Shown: positions 1 through 9,650 of the stretch, piece after piece | Layout of the letters: every line of letters begins with the position of its first letter | How positions within the stretch are numbered: position 1 is the stretch's first letter | From: CAZKCK01 sp964552325 | Lineage (GTDB): Bacteria; Bacteroidota; Bacteroidia; Bacteroidales; TTA-H9 | Direction: 5' to 3' | Assembly (NCBI GenBank): GCA_964552325.1 | Contig: CAZKHA010000053.1 | Span: forward strand, 1-20,517 | Length of the DNA: 20,517 nucleotides | The notes under the pieces: model-generated | Databases searched by the model: none | What the model saw: the letters and a program-made list of their open reading frames with translations, nothing else | Told to the model about the DNA's origin: nothing | Program-made: the position numbers and the translations under genes

Positions 1-72
1 TGCAATGCCCGTAAGCCCAAATGCGAAGAATGCGGCTTGAAAGGGTTTTGCCTTTATTTTTTGAAAAACTGA
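1..72 (+). CDS. nth: Endonuclease III, C-terminal fragment (5' end outside window)
   Basis: The window opens in frame inside a coding region that stops at 70-72. Only the last 23 residues are present, but they contain four cysteines spaced C-X6-C-X2-C-X5-C (codons at 1, 22, 31 and 49). This is the [4Fe-4S] cluster loop of the HhH-GPD base-excision DNA glycosylases. Endonuclease III removes oxidised pyrimidines and nicks the abasic site. MutY carries the same cysteine spacing but continues with a C-terminal NUDIX-like domain. Here the protein ends seven residues after the last cysteine, which fits Nth. The helix-hairpin-helix and catalytic Lys/Asp lie outside the window, so the assignment rests on the cysteine loop and the position of the stop. 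The gene is convergent with the minus-strand remnant that ends at 93. Confidence 0.8.
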   Translation, partial: CNARKPKCEECGLKGFCLYFLKN

Positions 73-92
73 AAATCCTTCTCATTAATCAG

Positions 93-346
93 CTAGTAAC
101 CCACTTCTTTTTCGCGTACACCGCCATATACCCTAGCTTTGGGTTTCGCTAAACCGACAACAGTTTTTATCTTGCCATCGCATGGGGCCAACCGATCCCA
201 TCCAAGGATTGCCAACTTTCACCTCAATGGTGTATATTCCCCAAAAATGGTGAGTATCGAATTGGCCACCTACGAACCTACATTCAGAAACAATCCCCGT
301 GCAGCCTAGCTTACCACCAATGTGGGCATATTCCTAATTCGTTCAT
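93..346 (-). pseudogene. Possible decayed minus-strand gene with two frameshifts, family unknown
   Basis: On the minus strand an open stretch of about 50 codons runs from 333 down to about 181. It contains HIGGKLGCTGIVSEC and, further on, GIYTIEVKVGNPWMGSVGPM. A one-base shift near 180 joins it to a second frame that reads DGKIKTVVGLAKPKARVYGG and ends at a TAG at 95-93. A possible start ATG (346-344) lies in a third frame and would need a shift near 334. Repaired, it would encode about 85 residues. The composition looks protein-like and the stop sits 20 bp from the convergent nth stop, which suits a real gene end. I do not recognise the family. Chance open frames of this size are possible, so confidence is low. 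It could also be an intact gene with sequencing errors. Confidence 0.3.
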
Positions 347-360
347 CACCCAAAAAACAC

Positions 361-390
361 ATCTTTCGCGTGTTGAAATGCGCGAAGGAT
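361..390. promoter_or_regulatory. 10-bp-arm inverted repeat upstream of the giant-kinase promoter
   Basis: ATCTTTCGCG (361-370) and CGCGAAGGAT (381-390) are complementary at nine of ten positions, and the tenth is a G-U pair in RNA. A 10-nt spacer separates the arms. It lies about 37 bp upstream of the -7 element of the kinase gene, so it could bind a dimeric regulator. Read on the minus strand, the second arm is followed after three bases by six T residues, so it could instead terminate minus-strand transcription. A smaller hairpin, TTGCT-N7-AGCAA, follows at 393-409. Confidence 0.4.
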
Positions 391-426
391 TGTTGCTGAA
401 AATTAGCAATTTCATCATTCATGACG

Positions 427-434
427 TATATTTG
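427..434 (+). promoter_or_regulatory. Bacteroidota-type -7 promoter element for the giant kinase
   Basis: TATATTTG matches the TAnnTTTG -7 consensus of the primary sigma factor of Bacteroidota at all fixed positions. No convincing -33 TTG lies at the usual spacing; the nearest upstream TTG (393-395) is too far away. Transcription would start near 440, giving a leader of about 135 nt before the ATG at 576. Confidence 0.5.
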
Positions 435-448
435 CACAAGGGCTTGTG
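435..448. promoter_or_regulatory. Dyad overlapping the predicted transcription start
   Basis: CACAAG (435-440), two bases, then CTTGTG (443-448) form a perfect 6+6 dyad. It begins directly after the -7 element and covers the expected start site. A palindrome in this place is a typical repressor site. A very short hairpin at the RNA 5' end is an alternative. No regulator can be named. Confidence 0.35.
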
Positions 449-472
449 TCCTAAAAACCATGCGAAAGCAAA

Positions 473-559
473 AAATTGGCTTTTTAATGGAGTGCTTTTT
501 AACCCAAAGCCATTATTAATCAATTGATTGCATAAAACATGAGCAAACGAAGCCAATTT
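473..559 (+). promoter_or_regulatory. Leader with competing long-range pairings before the giant-kinase start
   Basis: AAATTGGCTT (473-482) is perfectly complementary to AAGCCAATTT (550-559), ten pairs that end 16 nt before the ATG at 576. The same left strand also pairs as TGGCTTT (477-483) with AAAGCCA (506-512), seven pairs, and the two helices exclude each other. A third option is AAAGCA (465-470) with TGCTTT (493-498). An ATG at 539-541 opens a short out-of-frame reading frame that overlaps the kinase start. No known riboswitch motif is recognised. Confidence 0.25.
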
Positions 560-575
560 ACAAAAGACTACCCTC

Positions 576-3500
576 ATGAACAATCAACTTGTCAGGATAA
601 ATGAACGCCTCAGGCTCTTGTTAAATTTGTTTGTCGAATCCTCATCCCTTACTGACAAACAGCTCTACGACAAAGCCCTGGATATTGCGGTTAAAATCAC
701 CCAGAGTAAAATCGGCTTCTTCCATTTAATAAGCCCCGACGAAACCGAAATCATACTTACTACTTGGAATTCGGAAGCTTTAAAAAATTGCAAGGCTGCC
801 CAAGAAACACATTATCCGATCGGCTCTGCGGGCAATTGGGCCGATTGCCTCCGAAACAGGCAGGGGGTGGTTGTTAACGCATATGCAAATGCACCCAATA
901 AAAAAGGCCTGCCTGATGGGCATGCGCCCATCCACCGGTTTATGAGCATCCCCGTTATACACGACAAAAAGGCTAGGATGATCTTTGGAGTGGGGAATAA
1001 AGAGACAGATTATAACGAGTTCGATTTGCAAGAACTTGAATCAGTGGCCATTGAACTATATAAAATTCTTGAAAAACGCGAAACCGAAAACATCTTAAAG
1101 CACAAAGAACTTCAGCTTGCACAAATTGCTGAAAATTCATTCGACTTGCTGGCCCTTTTAAACGAAGGCCTTGAATTTGAATACACAAACAGGGCTTTTC
1201 AAACATCGCTGGGATACCCTGCACATACCGTAGAAGGCATGGTTCTTTTAGACCTCCTGTGCACGGGTGAGAAAGAATTGGTACAAAACGGCATTGCTAA
1301 ATTATTCAAGGGAGATATTGAAGTTGCAACGGCTACCGCTAAGCTGCAAACAACCACAGGCCAAACACGTTGGTTTGAATTACGGTTTAGCCTTATCGAA
1401 AAACCGCCCCATGGAAAACCTGTGATTTTGCTCAATGGGAGCGACATCACAGATTCCAAAAACCTTGAGGAACAACTGCATAACGAACTTGAATTCTCTA
1501 AAAGCATCTTTAATTCCACCGAGGCACACTATGCCATTATTGACGGCAGTGGCCAAATTATTGCCGTTAACGAGGCCTGGAAAAAATTTGGGATGCAGAA
1601 TGGCATTGTATCCGACGAAAGCAAATGGGGCATTGGGGCAAATTATTACACAGTATGTAAAAACGCCACCGATCCATCAGCCTTGGAAATCCTAGAAATG
1701 ATTAAATCGGTGCAAGCTGGTATTCATCAGTACAGAGAAACTGAATACCCCTGCGCAAGCCCCAATGAATTTAGATGGTTTTGGATGCGAGTTACCCAAC
1801 TGGAATCAAGACCAGGACATGTTTTAATAGCACATGTGAACATTAGCGAACGAAAAAAATCGGAATTGGCCCTGCTCGAAGACAAAAAAATACATAGTGT
1901 ATTAAACAAACTCATGAATGACTATGTATTCAAGCTTTCAGCGCAGCCCAACGGACAATTTCATATGTCAATTATTGCAGGAAATTATACCGAAGCCACA
2001 GGCCGTGTTTTAGACGAAGCACGTACAAATGACCAATGGATAAAAATAATACATACAGATGATAGACATATTTTTAACACAAAATTCAAAGACGTACTAA
2101 ACAACAAGGCCCCTGTTAACTTTGAATGCCGTTCGATTGGAAACGATGATTCGATAAGGTGGTTGGAAATAATTGCTGCGCCAGAACTTGACGAGGATAG
2201 CAACATTTTGGCCATTTATGGCAGCGTTCGGAATATCACTGCAAAAAAAACCGCCGAGCAAGAAATAAAGGAAGGCCAAGAAAAATACAAAAACCTTATC
2301 GAAAACCTACATGCCGGTGTTGTGGTACATAACCCAGACACAAGCATTTTGTTTTGCAACAAAGAAGCATCCTTGTTATTAGGCTTGACCGAAGATCAAC
2401 TCAAAGGGAAGGCCGCTTATGATCCTGACTGGTACTTTACAGATGAAAAAGGCGAAAAGCTTGAGCCACAAGAGTACCCTGTAGTCAAGGTGCTGCAAAC
2501 CCGCCAACCCGTTACCAACACAACTTTTGGGATAAACAGGCCTATTACAAACGATCGCATCTGGGTGCAAGTGAGCGCTTTCCCTGAACTAGATGCAAAC
2601 CAAGTGTTGAAGCACGTGGTGGCAACATTTATTAATATAACAGAACGCAAACTTGCCGAAGAGGAAATCATCCTTAAGGAGAAAAAATACCGGAACATTT
2701 TCGAAAATGTACGCGATGTCTATTACGAAGCTTCATTGGCCGGCATTATCCTGGATCTAAGCCCATCAATAGAACTGGCAACAAATGGGCAATTTAAAAA
2801 CCACGAACTAATTGGCAAGCCCCTAAGTGACTTTTACGTTCATCCGAAAGATAGAGAAAGGCTTATAAACGAACTGTTTAACCATGGGAGCATTATCGAT
2901 TTTGAAACCCAGCTTAAAAACAAGGATGGGTCAGAAGAGACAATCTCATTGACTTCAACATTGGTTTATGATGAAAACAATGCCCCCATAAAAATCATCG
3001 GCAGTTTACGCAACATCAGCCGTCGAAAACAAGATGAAGAGAAACTCAGAAAAAGCGAAGAACGTTGGAGAAGTATTATAAACACCTCACCTGATGGCAT
3101 TTCCATAGCTTCACTTGATGGTAAGATACAATTTGTAACAGAAAATTTAGTGCGATGGCACGGTTATGAACAACAAGATGACCTTGTTGGTAAAATGGCG
3201 CTTGACTTTGTGTCACCAACACATAGAGCTTTGGCTGGCCAACGCTTAAGCGACATGCTAAACGGCACCTATTCGGGCACGGCAGAATATGAGCTCATGC
3301 GTAAAGACGGAAGCAGCTTTTTTGTAGAAGTCAATGCCGAGTTCTTAAGGGATAAAGATGGAAATCCTGAAAGCATTATCATGGTTGAGCGCGACATCAC
3401 GCAACGGATGAAAGCCGAAGATGCTTTGCGCAAGAGCGAAATGCTGCTAAATGAAACCCAAAAGATTTCGAGGATGGGCGGATGGGAATGCGACCTTAAA

Positions 3501-6500
3501 ACAAATACAACGAGTTTTACCAACGGCATTGTCGATATTTTTGGGACCACCCTAACAAGCCTTGAACAGGCTTTACAATATTTCCATCCCGAGGATCAAG
3601 AAAAACTGCAGCTTGCCTTTGAAGAAGCTGTTGCAAGCAGCAAGCCCTTCGACTTGTTAGCAAGGCTTACAAACGCCAGGCACGAGCATATGTGGATAAA
3701 ACTCCTCGGCCGACCGATAATTAGCGATCAACAAGCCGAGAAGATCATCACCACCTTGATGGATGTAACAGAGAGCAAGCTAATTGAAGACACCCAGGCA
3801 TTCCTGCTAAATTGTGGCCTGCCCAATACAGGCCTCGACTTCTTTGAAGACCTTGCGATGTACCTAGCCAATACATTGGATATGTGTTTTGTAAGCATCC
3901 TCAAAACCGATCATTCAACTACCCAAATCGAACCCGTAGCAACGTATGGCATGAACAAGCTGAATACGGCTGCACCGCATAGTATTCAATCCTTTAAAAA
4001 CATTCTCGACCATGGCTCGTGCATAAAATCAGCTATCCAAACGCAGTGGCCTGAACTAACTTTTTTAGAAGAATTAGGCGCAGAAAGTTATTATGGAGTT
4101 AAACTCTTTGACTCCAAGGGCGAAATCATTGGGTACATATTGCTGATAGGGAAAAACCAAATTACGGATGAAACAAGCCTTGAAAAAACCATGAACATGG
4201 TAGGCTTACGCACAGCTGGTGAATTGGAAAGACGAAAAGCCGAAGCTGAACTGAAATTAACCCTTGAAAAACTAAACGACACCAATACCTACCTCGAAGA
4301 ACGCGTTGAAACCCGAACCGAGGAAATAAAACAACTATCGAGCCTACACAAGGCAATATTCGACAATGCATCATTTGCCATCCTTACCACCGACAGCAAC
4401 GGCCTATTCCAAACCATCAACCCTGCTGGCATAAAAATGACCGGGTATGAGGCCAATGATTTAATTGGAAAACAGACGCCAAATATAATGCACGACATAG
4501 AAGAGCTAAAACAAGCATTTTTTGAAAAAACCGGAAAACAATACGCAGATAAAAACGAATTATTTAAAATAATCCCAGATTTAATAACAAATAAAACTAC
4601 AGAATGGACATGGGTTAAAAGTAACGGAACAAAATACCCAGTAAAAATCAGTCACAACGCCATTTACGATGAATTTGGAAACCCAAGTGGCTCGATGGGG
4701 ATCGTTATTGACACAACACACGAAAAACAGGCCATTGATGCACTTAAGCAAAGCGAAGAACGCTTCCACAACATGTTTCATCAACATGCGGCCGTTATGC
4801 TAATCATTAACCCTGAGAACGGAGAAATTATTGACGCAAACCAGGCAGCCCAAAATTATTACGGCTATCAATTTGACAACGGAAAAAAAATATTAATCAC
4901 AGATATTAACACGAGTGACGAACCCATTCAGATTAAACAAAAAATAAAACAAGCTACGCATAACAAGAAAAACTATTTTGTATTTGAGCACAAACTGGCC
5001 TCGGGCGAAACCCGGAATGTTGAAGTTCACTCCACACCCATTGAATTGAGAGGCACAAGCGTTTTATTCTCAATAGTACATGATATTACCGAACGGATTA
5101 GGTTTGAGCAAGCACTCCTCGAAAGCCAAAAAACACTAACCCAAATAACTGATTCAGTGCCCGTGTTTATAGCATTAGCCAGCAAAAACCTGGAATATAC
5201 GTTTGTTAACAAAGCCTACGAGCAATTTTTTGGGCGAAACAAAGAACAGATTTTGGGCAAACATCTAACAGAAGTTATTGGCAAAAAAGCTTTTGCAAAT
5301 GCATATCCCTATCTTATCGCGACCTTAAACGGAGAAACATCAACCTTTGAAAACACGGTTGTAAATAGTTATGGCGAAGAAAGGAACATTTTCACAACTT
5401 ACCTACCTTACTACCAAAACAATGAAATAAATGGCATACTGGCAACGGTTATTGACATTACCGACCGCATACAATCAGCGCGAAGCTTGCAAAAAAGCGA
5501 AGCCGAAAACAGGGCCATTATCTCCGCCTTGCCCGACCTTTTATTCCGAATACATAAAGACGGCACTTACCTTGATTCACACAGCAATATCGAATCAACA
5601 CTTTATGTGCCCAAGGAACTTTTCATAGGGAAAAAAATTAGCCAGGTGCTGCCCCCCGATTTGGCATCCAAATCTATTGAAGTATTAAACCAAGCCCTTG
5701 AAACCAAGGACATCCTTTCCTATGAATACACGTTGGACATCAGAGGGGAGAACAAATTCTTTGAAAACCGCGTAGTAGCGATTTCTTCAGAGGAGGTGTT
5801 ATCGATCATCCGCGATATAACCAGCCGGAAACTTGTAGAAATGGAACTCCAAGAGACTACACGAAAACTTTCAACACTCATACAAAGTTTGCAAGCAGGC
5901 ACCCTGTTTGAAGACGCATACCGAAAGATTTCATTGGTGAATCAAACATTTTGCGATATGTTTGGCATCCCCGCACATCCCGACCAACTTGTTGGTTATG
6001 ATTGTGATGAAGCTTCAAATGCAAGCAAACATTTATTAAGCAACCCCGACCAATTTATTGAACAAATCAATCTGATCGTTGAAAAAGGAGAACTTGTTGC
6101 CAACGACGAACTACTTTTGAGGGATGGCAGGGTGTTTGAACGCGATTACATACCCATCTACCTAAAAAACAAGCTTCTGGGCCATTTATGGCAATATCGC
6201 GATATAACCTACCGCAAAAAATCGGAAGCTGCCCTAAAAATGCAAAGCAACGCGTTTGAATCCTTTGCCTTGCCCATCATTATTACCGAGCTAAATGGCA
6301 AAATCACATGGGCAAATTCAGCCTATGTTCAATTAACAGGCTATACCAAAGCAGAATCTGTTGGGAAAACACCGGGCGAATTGTTCAAATCNNNNNNNNN
6401 NNNNNNNNNNNNNNNNNNNNNNNNNNNNNNNNNNNNNNNNNNNNNNNNNNNNNNNNNNNNNNNNNNNNNNNNNNNNNNNNNNNNNNNNNNNCAAACACAT

Positions 6501-7474
6501 TTGAAGAATGGGCAAAAAGAATTCACCCTGAAGACAAGCCAGATTGCATGCAAAAACTTGAAAACCATTTATCAGGCGTAGCTGACTATTACAAAGCCGA
6601 GTATAGGTTTATGGCCAAAGACGGCAGCTATAAATGGGTTTACGACCGCGGAAAGGTTTACAAAAAAAACGATGAAGGGAAGCCAATCAGGGTAGTGGGC
6701 ACCTGCACCGACATAACCGACCGCAAACGCTTTGAACAATCGCTTAAAGAAAGCATTGAGCGCGAAAAAGAATTGAACGACCTCAAGTCAAGGTTTGTGT
6801 CGATGGCATCACACGAATTCCGCACGCCCCTATCAGCCATCCTGATGGCGACCGAAACCCTGCTTGCCTACCGGAAAAGGCTGCAGGAATATCAGATTGA
6901 GGACAAGCTCCAAGGAATTATTGCTCAGGTGAGCCATCTTAGCACCATTGTAAAAAACGTAATGCAAGTGGCAAAAATTCAAGAAGGGAAAGAAGCGTTT
7001 GAACCAATACGCACCGATATCGTACTTTTCTGCAAAAAAGTTGTTGACGACTTTAATACTGACCACACCCTAAACAAAAAGATTAGGTTTTCAACAAGCA
7101 TACAACTGCTTGAATTGTCCGTTGACAATCGGCTAATCCTTCAAGTAATGAATAACTTACTATCAAACGCCGTTAAATATTCACAGCCAAACCCTGAGGT
7201 AAGTGTAAAATTATTTTTTGATCAAGAATTTTTTGTGATTAGCATTCGCGACAACGGCATTGGCATCCCCGCCGAAGACCAAAAACGCCTTTTTGAACCC
7301 TTCTATCGCGCCAGCAACACGCAAAACATACCAGGCAATGGACTGGGCCTCAATATTGTAAAAGAAGCCATACAAATGCATGGTGGAATAATTGAATTAA
7401 AAAGCCAAACAGGGCAGGGTACTGAATTTTTTGTACATTTGCCAAAGACCCATTTCACAGATTCAAACCTTTAA
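576..7474 (+). CDS. Giant soluble multi-PAS/GAF sensor histidine kinase, interrupted by assembly gap
   Basis: 1938 codons are readable before the gap and 326 residues after it. The two parts are in different nominal frames only because 100 Ns is a placeholder length. Order of domains: GAF (residues about 15-170), seven PAS domains (about 178-1070, most ending in a D-I-T or N-I-S motif), a second GAF (about 1075-1215), a coiled coil (about 1215-1258), five PAS domains (about 1260-1885), and the first half of another PAS cut by the gap. After the gap come the second half of a PAS_3-type domain, HisKA with the H-box SHEFRTPL (His codon 6812-6814) and a full HATPase domain (N-box NNLLSNAVKYS, G1 DNGIGIP, G2 GNGLGLNI). 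There are no signal peptide or membrane segments, so it should sense cytoplasmic cues and autophosphorylate. Start: the ATG at 576 follows a promoter and leader. The hybrid kinase gene begins 4 bp downstream and is its likely partner. Ligands cannot be read from the sequence. Confidence 0.9.
6392..6491. other. Assembly gap (100 N) inside the giant kinase
   Basis: Exactly 100 Ns, the conventional placeholder for a gap of unknown size. The coding frame before the gap (from 576) and after it (codons starting at 6494) do not match across 100 bases, so the true length is not 100. The PAS half before the gap ends at a GYTKAESVGKTPGELF segment and the half after begins at a FEEWAKRIHPED segment. These look like different PAS subtypes, so the missing DNA probably encodes the rest of one PAS and the start of the next, a few hundred bases. 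Confidence 0.95.
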
Positions 7475-7478
7475 AACC

Positions 7479-8558
7479 ATGGACAAAATTTTAGTTATTG
7501 AAGATGAGAACTCGATAAGAAGCAGCATATGCGAAATCCTTACGTTCGAAGGCTTCGAGGTTTACGCTGCCGAAAATGGGAAAATCGGGATCCATAAAGC
7601 GATTTCACTTAAACCCGATCTAGTTTTATGCGACATCATGATGCCCGTGATGGATGGCTGGGAAGTTTTGCAGGTTTTGCATGCCAACCCGGTTACGCAC
7701 CTCATACCAATTATCATTATGACTGCGCTTTCAGAAAGGGAAAACATGCGCGAAGGGATGAATTTGGGAGCAGATGACTACATTACCAAACCCTTCACCC
7801 GCATCGAATTGATAAATGCCATTAAAAGCCGCTTGAAAAAAAGGGACTTTGCTCTTGAGAAAACCGAACATGCGCTTAATGCTTTAAGAAACACCATTAT
7901 TACAAACCTACCACACGAACTCAACACGCCCCTTAATGCAATGGTAGGTTATGGCCAATTGCTAAAAGAGTACCCCGATTCCTTTAACGAAACCGAATTA
8001 AAAGAAATCGGCACAGATATTTACGACAGCTCGATGCGTTTACATAGGCTTATCCAAAATTACCTTATTTATGCGCAGTTAGAGCTTAATAAAGAATCAT
8101 TCGTGCCTACAACCCTCCACCACGTTTCATCCATTTGCGAAGAAGTGGCCACGGACGTAGCAAACAGTTACAACAGGCTGATTGATTTGAAATTCAAACC
8201 CTGCGAGGGTTCCATCAAGATTTTTGAAAACGAACTAAAAAAGATACTGTCCGAAACCATCGACAACGCATTTAAATTTTCGCAAGCCAACACAGCTGTT
8301 GAGGTAAATTGCACAAATACAGGCAACACCTACCGCATAACCATTGGCGACAAAGGTGTTGGGTTCCCTGTAGAACAAACTCAAAACATAGGTGCTTATA
8401 TGCAATTTAATCGGCATGTAATGGAACAGCAGGGCTCAGGGCTTGGTTTAATTATAGCCAAACGATTAACCAACCTTTTTAATGGCCAGTTAAATCTCGA
8501 AAACTCGGCTACACAGGGCACATGCTTAACTATTGACTTTCCATTAGTTACGCAATAA
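7479..8558 (+). CDS. Hybrid REC-HisKA-HATPase response regulator/kinase
   Basis: A 359-residue protein with an N-terminal receiver domain (residues 1-120: acidic D9, phosphoacceptor D52 in LVLCDIMMPVMDG, T82, K104 in TKPF). A histidine kinase core follows, with H146 in the H-box PHELNTPLNAMVGYG, an N-box around LSETIDNAFKFS, and the G2 box GSGLGLIIAKRL. The G1 box reads DKGVG rather than DNGxG, which is a mild departure. The receiver precedes the kinase, so phosphorylation of D52 probably controls the attached kinase. The ATG at 7479 is chosen because the receiver starts directly there; an upstream in-frame ATG at 7431 would add 16 residues overlapping the preceding gene. The 4-bp gap to the giant kinase implies co-transcription and a likely phosphotransfer from it. 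No membrane segments. Confidence 0.9.
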   Translation: MDKILVIEDENSIRSSICEILTFEGFEVYAAENGKIGIHKAISLKPDLVLCDIMMPVMDGWEVLQVLHANPVTHLIPIIIMTALSERENMREGMNLGADDYITKPFTRIELINAIKSRLKKRDFALEKTEHALNALRNTIITNLPHELNTPLNAMVGYGQLLKEYPDSFNETELKEIGTDIYDSSMRLHRLIQNYLIYAQLELNKESFVPTTLHHVSSICEEVATDVANSYNRLIDLKFKPCEGSIKIFENELKKILSETIDNAFKFSQANTAVEVNCTNTGNTYRITIGDKGVGFPVEQTQNIGAYMQFNRHVMEQQGSGLGLIIAKRLTNLFNGQLNLENSATQGTCLTIDFPLVTQ

Positions 8559-8596
8559 CAACAATTCATTTTTACCAAAACAACCTATACATTCGC

Positions 8597-8604
8597 TGTA
8601 TTTG
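8597..8604 (+). promoter_or_regulatory. Possible -7 promoter element for the dehydrogenase gene
   Basis: TGTATTTG differs from TAnnTTTG at one fixed position and lies 25 bp before the ATG at 8630, in the 71-bp space after the hybrid kinase. A T-rich stretch about 21 bp upstream (8571-8575) could serve as the -33 region. It suggests that the dehydrogenase is transcribed separately from the kinases. Confidence 0.3.
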
Positions 8605-8629
8605 CAACAGCGTCAATTGATAATTGATT

Positions 8630-9385
8630 ATGAAAAACCTTATTTATACATTGATAACTGGTGCCAGCTCGGGTATAGGCGAAGCCACTGCACGGCTCTT
8701 GGCCTCCAAAGGTCACAACCTCCTACTTTTGGCACGCCGAAAGGATAGGTTGCAGCAACTTTGTGAAGAACTATCTACACAATATTCGGTTGCAGCACTA
8801 CCTTATGCAGTTGATTTAAGTGATCTTGCAGCCATTGATCGTTTGTTTGTAGAATTAAAGGGATTCAACATAAACTGCGTACTAAACAATGCGGGGCTTG
8901 CCTTGGGCAAAGCAGCACTTCAAGAATACGATTGGGAAGATTTTAACCAGATGATTGACACCAACATAAAAGCCTTTACGCGTGTGGCACAGTTAAGCAT
9001 CCCCTTTTTACTCGAAACCCAGGGGCATATGGTCAATATTAGTTCGATAGCTGGCCAAGAAGCATATGAGGGCGGATCGGTATATTGCGCCAGCAAGGCT
9101 TATGTTAAAATGATTTCAAAATCATTACGCCTCGATTTGGCTGGTACGGGTGTCCGTATTACCGATATTGCCCCCGGCGCGGTTGAAACCGAGTTCTCCG
9201 AAGTTCGGTTCAAGGGAAACACTACCATGGCCAAAGCAGTATATCAAGGCTTTATGCCCCTGCAAGCCGCCGATGTGGCCGAGGCTATTGCGTTTGCTCT
9301 CGACAGGCCAGCCCATGTAAACATCGAAACCATGCTCATAATGCCCACAGCGCAAGCGGGTGCAACGCGGATCGCACGAAAATAG
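8630..9385 (+). CDS. ydfG: Short-chain dehydrogenase/reductase, YdfG-like NADP-dependent 3-hydroxy acid dehydrogenase
   Basis: A 251-residue classical SDR. The Rossmann nucleotide-binding motif is TGASSGIG (residues 10-17), followed by ARRKDRL, whose arginines suit NADP. NNAG is at 86-89 and the catalytic Ser139/Tyr152/Lys156 are present, the last two within YCASK. The C-terminal half carries TDIAPGAVETEFSEVRFKG and a late PAHVNIETMLIMPTAQ segment, which closely resemble E. coli YdfG, an enzyme that oxidises L-allo-threonine, serine and related 3-hydroxy acids and reduces malonic semialdehyde. The exact substrate cannot be decided here. The start is ATG 8630; an in-frame TTG two codons upstream (8624) is less likely. 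The protein should be cytosolic, and a link to the surrounding signalling genes is not evident. Confidence 0.85.
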   Translation: MKNLIYTLITGASSGIGEATARLLASKGHNLLLLARRKDRLQQLCEELSTQYSVAALPYAVDLSDLAAIDRLFVELKGFNINCVLNNAGLALGKAALQEYDWEDFNQMIDTNIKAFTRVAQLSIPFLLETQGHMVNISSIAGQEAYEGGSVYCASKAYVKMISKSLRLDLAGTGVRITDIAPGAVETEFSEVRFKGNTTMAKAVYQGFMPLQAADVAEAIAFALDRPAHVNIETMLIMPTAQAGATRIARK

Positions 9386-9416
9386 CCAAAGGAAGCAATC
9401 CATTGTCACAAACCCT

Positions 9417-9438
9417 TGTTTGTTAAAATCAACAAACA
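9417..9438 (+). terminator. AT-rich hairpin after the dehydrogenase gene, possible weak terminator
   Basis: TGTTTGTT (9417-9424), six bases, then AACAAACA (9431-9438) form a perfect 8-bp stem 31 bp after the dehydrogenase stop. The stem is AT-rich, and the nearest T run (9451-9455) is about 12 bases further on, so it is not a textbook intrinsic terminator. The rest of 9386-9650 shows no gene I can support. Confidence 0.3.
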
Positions 9439-9650
9439 GGCTAATTCCCCATTTTTCAAGCTTTAGCCATGGTTTATCTGCTGGATTTACAGATCAAATA
9501 AAACATTGTAAAAAAAACGAACAGACAAACACTATTGCGCCAAAAATTTTATAATTTTGACCTTGAATCATCTAAAAACCGCACAACTGCTGCCACCCTA
9601 CTCGAAAACATAAGCTAACTATACACAGCCCGCACTTATAAACTTAGGCC

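Larger units (their letters stand above)
73..575. other. Gene-less stretch between nth and the giant kinase
   Basis: No intact gene is visible on either strand. The left part (93-346) reads on the minus strand as a frameshifted coding remnant. The right part (361-575) holds the regulatory signals listed separately: a 10-bp-arm dyad, a small hairpin, a Bacteroidota-type -7 element, a dyad over the expected start site, and a leader of about 135 nt with competing helices. Confidence 0.6.

Noticed and set aside
1..72. MutY instead of endonuclease III
   Set aside because: The cysteine spacing fits both, but MutY continues well past the cluster; here the protein ends seven residues after the last cysteine.
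478..495. Sigma-54 promoter before the giant kinase (TTGGC...TGC)
   Set aside because: The spacing between GG and the downstream bases does not give GC ten bases on.
539..604. Real small gene upstream of the giant kinase (21 codons)
   Set aside because: It overlaps the kinase start out of frame and has no recognisable product; kept only as a possible leader element.
7431..7478. Upstream ATG start for the REC-kinase hybrid
   Set aside because: It would overlap the giant kinase and add 16 residues before a receiver domain that begins exactly at the ATG at 7479.
9360..9554. Small plus-strand open frame overlapping the end of the dehydrogenase gene
   Set aside because: It starts inside the dehydrogenase in another frame, has low-complexity composition and spans a hairpin; probably chance.
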